Shown piece by piece: positions 34,337 through 39,581 of a stretch of 39,581 nucleotides of DNA. Under the pieces are notes generated by a model. That model ran no database searches, was not told the origin of the DNA, and saw only the letters and a list, made by a program, of their open reading frames with translations. Both the position numbers and the translations under genes were made by a program. The stretch is from contig PLDN01000172.1 of the NCBI GenBank assembly GCA_003136185.1, forward strand, positions 63,652-103,232, in the 5' to 3' direction. Numbering within the stretch: the first letter of the stretch is position 1; the number at the start of each line of letters is the position of its first letter. Source of the stretch: Acidimicrobiaceae bacterium. Lineage in GTDB: Bacteria; Actinomycetota; Acidimicrobiia; Acidimicrobiales; Bog-793.

Positions 34337-35548
34337 GTGAGAACTCGACCTAAAGACTTTCGCCGAGGTTGGAAGGTTGCGGTTGCCGCCCTGTCTCTCG
34401 CGGGTGTGATTGTTGTCGTAATTACTGTCCAGCATCGTCCCTCACCGCTGTTGACGGCACGAAGCGGTACCCCCTCCGCTGCTGAAGTCGTCTACAGCGT
34501 CCCACAATTGAGCTACAGTCCCATTCAGCAGTTGGTGGGTGATCCGGCGGGTGCGGGAGCGTGGTTTTGGGACTACACCAAGACCGAAGACACCGTCTTC
34601 CATGTTAGCCAGACAGGTTCGGTGCAATCCTGGCCAGTTCTGACAGGATCAGACTATGTTGGCGCGAGCGGGTCATCGGGCCTTGCAGTAGCTAATGACG
34701 GCACTGTTTGGCTCGGCATTAACTCCACCTTGTTGCGGTTGGATCCATCGACGAGTCAAGTTCAGACCTGGACTATTCCTACCGCGTCCGATAACGCCGC
34801 CGCCGAGAGCTTTATGCCACCGAACATGGTAGGCATGCATCCCGTCACGTCTATAGCCGTCAACCCTTCGGATACGGCCGTAGCCATAGCGGAGGAGAAT
34901 GCCAACGCGGTCGAGATCTTCGATGTCACGACAGGGAACTACTCTTCCCTCGCACTTCCGTCGCAAGGTGACATTGCGGTCGCACTTGCCTACTCCGGAG
35001 ACGGCACTCTTGCGGTCGGACTATCGAATATTTCAGCTGGCGGTAGCGCAAATCAGCTCTTGCTGGTGAGCAACGGCTCAGACTCAACTGCCACCCTTCC
35101 CGCGGCCGGGTCATCTTGGTCGACCGCGCCTGAGGGCTCTAACTCCTTCATCGTCGGTTCCGTCACTCCGTCAGTGGTCTCGGAGACCGGCCAAACCACC
35201 ACCTTGGCGACCCCCGGTAACTTGCTGGGCTCGCCGATCGGGAACTCCTCTGCGCCGTTGGGTATCGTCAACGGCAACAGCGTGGGAATCGTCTCAAGCG
35301 GGGTGGAGGAGTTCCCGATCGGAGCTTCTTCAGTCGCGGCCGCCGCGGCTGCCGCGACGACGGTCCAGATGCCTGCTGTCAATTGCCCATCGAATGTAGC
35401 AGGCTCAGCCCAGCAGTCAGGTACGTCTTCTGCGGGTAGCACGGCAGGGTGCGCTGCACCGACGCCGAACATGCTTGCAACTGACGCCGCAGGCAATATT
35501 TGGACAGTCATCGATGGTGGATCCATCGCGGTTGCCCCGGCTAGTTAG
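34337..35548 (+). CDS. membrane-anchored beta-propeller-like protein
   Basis: The protein has 403 residues from GTG 34337, four bases after the previous stop. Residues 1-15 are Arg/Lys-rich and 16-35 form one membrane anchor, so the rest is outside. Repeats such as GLAVANDGTVWLGINSTLLRLD, SIAVNPSDTAVAIAEENANAVEIFD and LATDAAGNIWTVIDGGSI are blades of an NHL/Vgb-type propeller. The C-terminal third has a low-complexity Ala/Ser stretch near 330-345 and Cys pairs. A role in binding or scaffolding outside the cell is likely; no active site is seen. It is part of the island cargo. Confidence 0.75.
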   Translation: MRTRPKDFRRGWKVAVAALSLAGVIVVVITVQHRPSPLLTARSGTPSAAEVVYSVPQLSYSPIQQLVGDPAGAGAWFWDYTKTEDTVFHVSQTGSVQSWPVLTGSDYVGASGSSGLAVANDGTVWLGINSTLLRLDPSTSQVQTWTIPTASDNAAAESFMPPNMVGMHPVTSIAVNPSDTAVAIAEENANAVEIFDVTTGNYSSLALPSQGDIAVALAYSGDGTLAVGLSNISAGGSANQLLLVSNGSDSTATLPAAGSSWSTAPEGSNSFIVGSVTPSVVSETGQTTTLATPGNLLGSPIGNSSAPLGIVNGNSVGIVSSGVEEFPIGASSVAAAAAAATTVQMPAVNCPSNVAGSAQQSGTSSAGSTAGCAAPTPNMLATDAAGNIWTVIDGGSIAVAPAS

Positions 35549-35612
35549 CTCGCGGACTCACAGCGTCCTCGCGCACTTCCTGCTCGATCTTCGCTTCCGT
35601 TTGCGGTTCGCA

Positions 35613-36134
35613 ATGCGACGCCTTCTGCTCGTCTGCGTCGCTTCATTGTGTCTGGCATCCTGTAGCCCGGCAAAGACTTCGAAATCAACTGGTTTTCAAT
35701 GGCACTCTGTGGCACTGGGCGTGTCCCTCCCACTTTCGGGCCTTTGGCATGCATACCAGGGGAGCGTAACTAATGCTCATCCCGATCCGCTTTGCATGGG
35801 TATCCACTGCCCGCTGCAATGGGCTCTGAACTCCAGTCAGTCCGTGCGTCGACTTCGAAGGGGCCAAGCGCTCATTAAAGTTGGGGCCCAGGCGCTGTCG
35901 TTGTTCCCGGTCGCAAAGTCCGTTTCTCGACACACTACGATAGACGGCCGCCACGTTCAGTGGGGCTTCGTCTCAGTGTCGGCTTGTCGCATCCCAGGTA
36001 CTGCAGTCGCAGTCCAGTATGTGGTTAGTACCGATGTGGGCCAGGGAAGAAGCATCGTCATCACGATCTGCACCGGAGGTCGGTCGTCGGCAAGGGAGTC
36101 TGAGGCGATAGTGGACGAAGCACGCTTCCAATAA
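35613..36134 (+). CDS. lipoprotein of unknown function
   Basis: The protein has 173 residues from ATG 35613; the longer frame before it overlaps the propeller gene. The signal is short, with two Arg, a hydrophobic core and the lipobox LASC (Cys 17). The mature part has beta-rich segments (FQWHSVALGVSLPLSG, RHVQWGFVSVSAC, AVQYVVSTDVGQGRSIVITIC) and three more Cys. No known domain is recognised. The gene ends 10 bp before the tRNA 3' end, and it is the last gene of the island; lower GC than the core genes. Confidence 0.72.
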   Translation: MRRLLLVCVASLCLASCSPAKTSKSTGFQWHSVALGVSLPLSGLWHAYQGSVTNAHPDPLCMGIHCPLQWALNSSQSVRRLRRGQALIKVGAQALSLFPVAKSVSRHTTIDGRHVQWGFVSVSACRIPGTAVAVQYVVSTDVGQGRSIVITICTGGRSSARESEAIVDEARFQ

Positions 36135-36142
36135 ACTTTTTC

Positions 36143-36187
36143 GCACCCCCGGCAGGATTCGAACCTGCGTAGAACGGATTAGAAGTC
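36143..36187. repeat. attachment-type repeat, right copy (inside the tRNA gene)
   Basis: This is the exact 45-bp match to 32185-32229. It covers the 3' part of tRNA-Arg from the acceptor end to the anticodon. Integration kept a complete tRNA gene on this side. Confidence 0.85.
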
Positions 36188-36216
36188 CGTTGCCTAATCC
36201 TCTCGGCCACGGGGGC
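36144..36216 (-). tRNA. tRNA-Arg (anticodon TCT)
   Basis: The 73-nt RNA folds as a cloverleaf: acceptor GCCCCCG with CGGGGGT, a G-U pair at 1-72 and discriminator G. The anticodon stem is ACGGA/TCCGT with the loop CTTCTAA, giving anticodon TCT that reads AGA. The T arm is GCAGG-TTCGAAT-CCTGC. CCA is not encoded. It is the target of the island. Confidence 0.9.
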
Positions 36217-36342
36217 AAGTCCCACCATTCTGCCCTGCCCCGAGCACTCGTTGGTGCAGGCTGACTCCCTCACGTTGCCGGCCGTGCCTCGCTCTTGACA
36301 GACTTCCGCCTGGGACCGTGCAGCAATCCGGGGAGATCAAGA

Positions 36343-36717
36343 ATGAACGTGCGCCTAGAAATTGGCATCGACTGTGCCGAGCCGACGGAGCTCGCACCCT
36401 TTTGGGCAGAGGCTCTCGGATACGACATAGGTCAGCTCGGGCCAGACGGCACCTACCTCGACCTCGTGCCGTCGGAGCCGGAGCAGCCGGTCATCTACTT
36501 CCAGCGTGTGCCCGAGCCGAAGACGGTGAAGAACCGTCTCCACCTGGACCTGTGGACGACAACGCCCGAACGGGAGATCGAGCGACTGATCGATATCGGT
36601 GCGAAGCCGGTCGGAGAGCCGGTAACCGGCCTCAAGGGCAGTTGGTGGCAGGTGATGAGCGACCCAGTGGGCAACGAGTTCTGCGTGTGCCGGGAACACG
36701 ACCACGACCACGCCTAG
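36343..36717 (+). CDS. VOC-superfamily (glyoxalase/bleomycin-resistance fold) protein
   Basis: The protein has 124 residues. ATG 36343 has GGGGAG 7 nt upstream. The VOC pattern is clear: NVRLEIGIDCAEPTELAPFW at the start, GYDIGQLGPDGTYLDL, HLDLWTTTPERE and a final GSWWQVMSDPVGNEFCVC. It should form a dimer or bind a small molecule; some relatives are dioxygenases or resistance proteins. The tail HDHDH is His-rich and may bind metal. After the TAG the same frame stays open for another 19 codons, discussed in the findings. It is convergent with the amine oxidase. Confidence 0.88.
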   Translation: MNVRLEIGIDCAEPTELAPFWAEALGYDIGQLGPDGTYLDLVPSEPEQPVIYFQRVPEPKTVKNRLHLDLWTTTPEREIERLIDIGAKPVGEPVTGLKGSWWQVMSDPVGNEFCVCREHDHDHA

Positions 36718-36784
36718 GAGTCCTTGAAAGAGGCGCGTCGGCTGCGGGCACTGCGCGCCGAGCTCGTTCGAGACTGACAGGCGG

Positions 36785-38143
36785 CTACGCCAGGTCGAGG
36801 ATCTCGGCTGCCGCTCGCTCCCCCGAGCGCACGGCACCGTCGATGGCACCATGCGACGTAGTCGACGTCTCCGTGCCCGCCCAGTGGACGCGTTCGAAAG
36901 GCTCGCGAATGAGCGGCCCGTAGCGCGTGAGGATCCCAGGAGGAAGATGCGCCATGGAGCAGCCGCGGGTCCATTCCTCGGTCCACCACGCGGTCTCGAT
37001 AACCTCGCGAGGTGACGCGGAGCGTGGGCCGAGTCTGGTCGCGAGCGCGTCGAGCACCGCCTGGCGCCGCTCGGCCGGGTCAAGCGCGGCGAGACGCTCG
37101 GCGACTCTTCCGAACGTAAACGACGCCAGGACTCCCGGACTGCCTGATGCCGGCGTGGCGTCGAGAGTCACCTCGGCGGCCGATCCAGGCTCGGCGGTCT
37201 GCCCGCTCAAGCCGTCAGCTCGCCAGAACGGCTCGTCGTAGACGAGCATGGTCTTCGTCTCCGAGCCGGCGACCGAGTTGCGGTACAGCGTCATCCGGTC
37301 GTCAGGGAGCACCGGATCGAATGCGATCTCGAGCGTCAGCGCCGGCGGGACAGCGACGATCACGTGACGGGCCGACACCGTGAGGCCATCCGCTTCGACC
37401 ACAACATGGTCGCCACCCTGTCTGATCGACCGAACCGGTGCATTAAGGCGAACGGCGTCGCCCAATGCGTCTGCGACCCGTTGCGCGATCGACCCGGCGC
37501 CACCTTCGACCATGTTTTCCTGCGCGCCGCCTTCGATCGAGAACAGTGTGCTGATGCTGCCGTGCGCCCGGACGAGGAAGAGCAGGTGAAGAAACGACAC
37601 CTCATTCAAATCACCAGTCATCACCCCACGAACGGCCATCTCGAACAGGTCGCGGCCGATGGAAGACCGGATCCCGGCGCGCTCGAGGTATGTGGCCACT
37701 GACCTGGAGTCCCACTCCCTTGCGCGGGGCGCCGTCCACGGCGCTTCGAGCGGGACCTTCTTCGCCATCCGATCGATCTTGGCCTGCGCCAGTGCGATCG
37801 TGAGCACCGCCATAGGGGAGAGCTTCGGGATCAGGCCGGTATAGCGACGGGTGCGTCCCTCGCCGATGAGGAGATGGGCGCCCTTCACCCACGTCTTGTA
37901 GGTGGAGACGCCGACTTCCTTGGCGAGGCCGAAGATCGCATCGTGCTGCGGAGCCAGCCACGCACCGCCGCGGTCGATTGCCGAGCCGTCTGAGAGGACT
38001 TGCGTCCAGATCCGACCTCCGATGCGGCCACGGGCCTCTAGGACGACGACGGACTTCCCGTGCGCGGCTAGGCGGCGCGCCGCTGTTAGCCCGGCGTAGC
38101 CGGCACCGATGACGCACACGTCTGCATCGATCCGTTCTGGCAT
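36785..38143 (-). CDS. flavin monoamine oxidase
   Basis: The protein has 452 residues. The FAD-binding N-terminus is VCVIGAGYAGLTAARRLAAHG with the acidic strand VVVLEARGRIGGR. The C-terminal FAD block is WAGTETSTTSHGAIDGAVRSGERAA. C395 in EWTRGCSMAHLPPG aligns with the Cys that binds FAD covalently in MAO-A, MAO-B and putrescine oxidase. It should oxidise a primary amine or polyamine to the aldehyde, giving ammonia and hydrogen peroxide. No membrane tail is seen. The start is decided by a leaderless promoter. The neighbours do not hint at the substrate. Confidence 0.92.
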   Translation of the reverse strand: MPERIDADVCVIGAGYAGLTAARRLAAHGKSVVVLEARGRIGGRIWTQVLSDGSAIDRGGAWLAPQHDAIFGLAKEVGVSTYKTWVKGAHLLIGEGRTRRYTGLIPKLSPMAVLTIALAQAKIDRMAKKVPLEAPWTAPRAREWDSRSVATYLERAGIRSSIGRDLFEMAVRGVMTGDLNEVSFLHLLFLVRAHGSISTLFSIEGGAQENMVEGGAGSIAQRVADALGDAVRLNAPVRSIRQGGDHVVVEADGLTVSARHVIVAVPPALTLEIAFDPVLPDDRMTLYRNSVAGSETKTMLVYDEPFWRADGLSGQTAEPGSAAEVTLDATPASGSPGVLASFTFGRVAERLAALDPAERRQAVLDALATRLGPRSASPREVIETAWWTEEWTRGCSMAHLPPGILTRYGPLIREPFERVHWAGTETSTTSHGAIDGAVRSGERAAAEILDLA

Positions 38144-38150
38144 TCAGCGA

Positions 38151-38156
38151 ACGGTA
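38151..38156 (-). promoter_or_regulatory. leaderless promoter of the amine oxidase gene
   Basis: On the minus strand TACCGT (TANNNT) stands 7 nt before ATG 38143. No ribosome site is present. Confidence 0.45.
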
Positions 38157-38170
38157 GTCCCTCTTCAGGG

Positions 38171-38634
38171 CTACAGGATCTTGGTCGAAGCGATCATCGA
38201 CTGGACCTCCGCGCTCCCCTGGGTGAGATCTGGTCCGCGCAGACAGGCCCTCATCTCGTAGTAGTTGTACTTCGCCGCGCGGGGAACAAAAACGGTGACT
38301 TCCCGTGCGGTGCCGATGACACAGGCGCCGTGTGCGGGGACGAAGACGGCTTCCTTTGCTGGATGTCCGTCGACAGTGAATCGCTTGCCCGACGCGTTGG
38401 CAAGCGTCCAACCTCCGAAACCACCGTCGCTCCATTCGATGAGGGCGCCGTAGCGGAGGCTGTGCTCAGTGTCGTCGACCGGGTGTGCGCCTTTGCTGAC
38501 GGGCTGGAGGCGGCGGGCGGCGACGAGCATGCCGCCAGCGCCAGCATCGCTACGACCATGCAGACTGAGCTGGCCCGGCGAGTTGAGCGCGTCACTGTTG
38601 AACTCAGACGCTGCTCCGCAGCCGACACTTGCAC
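38171..38634 (-). pseudogene. lipoprotein gene with a frameshift
   Basis: From GTG 38634 the N-terminus is a lipoprotein signal: positive residues, a hydrophobic core (CMVVAMLALAAC) with lipobox LAAC, then a Ser/Pro linker. This frame soon becomes Thr/Ser/Arg nonsense. A second frame (open from 38530 to 38171) continues with HPVDDTEHSLRYGALIEWSDG and ends KYNYYEMRACLRG and ASTKIL. The break lies near 38480-38500. The joined product would be about 150 residues with a beta-rich domain of unknown family. A separate cytoplasmic gene starting at 38530 is the alternative, but it would waste the good signal peptide. TATAAG at plus 38650-38655 (minus strand) is a likely -10. Confidence 0.65.
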
Positions 38635-38684
38635 GTCTGATGCGGTGCGCTTATAAAGTGCGCCCCTGGCGTGCGGGCGTGCGT

Positions 38685-39061
38685 TCAGATTGGCCGGATC
38701 GTGACTGGTGAGCGTAGGTGACCCGACAGCTGTCGGAGGTCCTCCGGCTCCGATGTGAGCACGGTGGCGCTTGTCTTGGCAGCGGTGACAACGAGGTGCG
38801 CGTCAACGACATCTGAAACCCCGGCCTTTCCGACCAGCGCCCCTACTTCGTGGGCCTGCTCCGGCGAGAACGGACGATGTCACACCCGCGGAGGAAGCGA
38901 CGCAACTGCGCTTGTCGAGGCGAGCGAGTCACCTGAGCGACGACCGGCGCAGTCGTCGTAGGCACCACGCCGAGCTCGAGCCGGACACGGTGATCAGCCC
39001 AGGCACCTCGATCGTCTCGATCCGCCGCGACGAATACGCCTGCGTCGTAAACGACGCTCAT
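38685..39061 (-). pseudogene. PIN-domain toxin (VapC-like), frameshifted
   Basis: From ATG 39061 the sequence reads SVVYDAGVFVAADRDDR, with the first PIN aspartate in YDAG, and goes on to RRFLRGCDIVR. Near 38885 the frame breaks. The rest, FSPEQAHEVGALVGKAG, then SDVVDAHLVVTAA (the DVVDAH motif with the next acidic residues) and SEPEDLRQL, is in another frame and ends at 38685. One missing T in the run after CCG explains it. The combined length, about 125 residues, is normal for VapC ribonucleases. The gene overlaps its antitoxin by 4 bp. It may be a dead toxin or a sequencing error. Confidence 0.82.
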
Positions 39062-39327
39062 GCCGAGCGTGGGTGAGAGGTCGCGACCACCTCGTCAGCC
39101 ACCCGGCGCCGGGCGGCTTCGAGTTCGGTCGCGGTGAACGCACCGTGCTCCTTTTCCCATTCGGCGACGGCGTTGAGCCCATCTCGCACGAGAAGGGCGC
39201 GACGGGCCGCTGTGGTCATCCACGCTGACACGCTGACCCCCTCGTCAGCTGCCGCAGCCAGCACTTGCTGGTGGACGACGGCGTCAACAGTGATTGCGAG
39301 CTTTGGCGAGGGTCTTCCTCGGGGCAT
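39058..39327 (-). CDS. ribbon-helix-helix antitoxin of a PIN toxin
   Basis: The protein has 89 residues. The N-terminal part RPSPKLAITVDAVVHQQVLA and the helix SVSAWMTTAARRAL form a ribbon-helix-helix DNA-binding domain. The acidic C-terminal tail (HGAFTATELEAARRRVADEV) should wrap the toxin. The stop overlaps the toxin start (ATGA). The start ATG 39327 is set by a leaderless promoter with an operator dyad. The partner PIN gene is frame-broken. Confidence 0.85.
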   Translation of the reverse strand: MPRGRPSPKLAITVDAVVHQQVLAAAADEGVSVSAWMTTAARRALLVRDGLNAVAEWEKEHGAFTATELEAARRRVADEVVATSHPRSA

Positions 39328-39333
39328 AAGACA

Positions 39334-39351
39334 ACGCTACTACCACAGTAG
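39334..39351 (-). promoter_or_regulatory. promoter and operator of the antitoxin-PIN operon
   Basis: On the minus strand TAGCGT (plus 39334-39339) is 6 nt before ATG 39327. The dyad CTACT-ACCAC-AGTAG (39337-39351) overlaps this -10 box, as expected for antitoxin autoregulation. Confidence 0.5.
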
Positions 39352-39581
39352 GAGGGTTATAGGGGAGTTCAGACCGGTCCCGTTGCGACCCGGGTCTGGT
39401 TACCTCCGTCGGGGTCCGGTTGTTGAGCTGAGCAGAGACTCCGATACCGGAGCCCGTGGCGCCTGCGCCTTTAGAGCTGTAGCCGGCACCGTCGTTCGCC
39501 AGGATCGACGGTCCAGATCCCACCGTCGCCGTAAAGCCCAGCGTCCTTCGCTTCCCTGCTCAGCATCCCAGAGCCCTTTCT
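39352..39581. other. end of window, no supported gene
   Basis: A minus-strand frame from about 39557 toward 39284 has a coding-like stretch (GFTATVGSGPSILANDGAG) but crosses the antitoxin promoter and lacks a start signal. It may be a remnant or a chance frame. Confidence 0.3.

Larger units (their letters stand above)
32185..36187. mobile_element. about 4-kb genomic island inserted at tRNA-Arg(TCT)
   Basis: The segment is bounded by 45-bp direct repeats, one of which is part of the intact tRNA gene. It carries a toxin-antitoxin locus with a broken toxin and three exported proteins of lower GC than their neighbours. No integrase, transposase or excisionase is present, so the element is either decayed or moved by an enzyme supplied in trans. 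The two ends in the same orientation fit tyrosine-recombinase integration; this is inference. Confidence 0.75.

Noticed and set aside
39284-39523. Minus-strand frame with a Gly/Ser-rich stretch at the window end
   Set aside because: It runs through the antitoxin promoter and start in a different frame and has no start signal of its own.

Overview
The window looks like a chromosomal segment of a high-GC actinomycete (Actinomycetota). Supporting signs are the block rimO-pgsA-cinA with recA close by, a LexA-type SOS box of the GAAC-N4-GTTC form beside recA, many GTG starts, and many genes that appear to be leaderless, with a TANNNT -10 box 6-8 nt before the start codon. A deep-branching class such as Acidimicrobiia is my guess; nothing in the window proves it.

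Layout. 1-7.5 kb: a HAD/PlsC fusion cut by the window edge, a LysR regulator, two GNAT acetyltransferases, a DsbA-fold protein, a PAS-GGDEF cyclase, an alpha/beta hydrolase and a small unknown. 7.6-13.4 kb: genome maintenance and housekeeping, with recA and its large hairpin, a divergent macrodomain-GNAT pair sharing the SOS box region, and the overlapping operon rimO-pgsA-cinA. 13.4-16.7 kb: an alpha-methylacyl-CoA racemase overlapping an alpha/beta hydrolase, then galactokinase. 16.7-21.2 kb: a minus-strand run of alpha/beta hydrolase, membrane-anchored Mur ligase, D-Ala-D-Ala-ligase-like ATP-grasp enzyme and bPH2/SHOCT membrane protein, which points to cell-envelope chemistry. 21.3-24.4 kb: UvrD-family helicase, a helical repeat protein and an Rrf2 regulator. 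24.7-28.6 kb: the transsulfuration pair (cystathionine beta-synthase with an extra N-terminal domain, then cystathionine gamma-synthase/lyase) with a divergent GAF-GGDEF protein. 28.9-32.0 kb: an orphan family-5 solute-binding lipoprotein and a proline-rich membrane protein.

32.2-36.2 kb is the most unusual part: a small genomic island. An intact tRNA-Arg(TCT) gene on the minus strand bounds it at 36144-36216. An exact 45-bp copy of the tRNA 3' half lies at 32185-32229, the typical footprint of site-specific integration. Between the repeats lie a DUF433 antitoxin with a frameshifted DUF5615 toxin, and three exported proteins (a secreted Tyr/Ser/Gly-rich protein, a membrane-anchored beta-propeller-like protein and a lipoprotein) of visibly lower GC. 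No integrase is present.

36.3-39.6 kb: a VOC-fold protein, a flavin monoamine oxidase, a frameshifted lipoprotein gene, and a ribbon-helix-helix antitoxin with a frameshifted PIN toxin. Three genes in the last 7 kb carry single-base frame breaks, which may be real decay or assembly error. No rRNA, CRISPR array or insertion sequence was seen.
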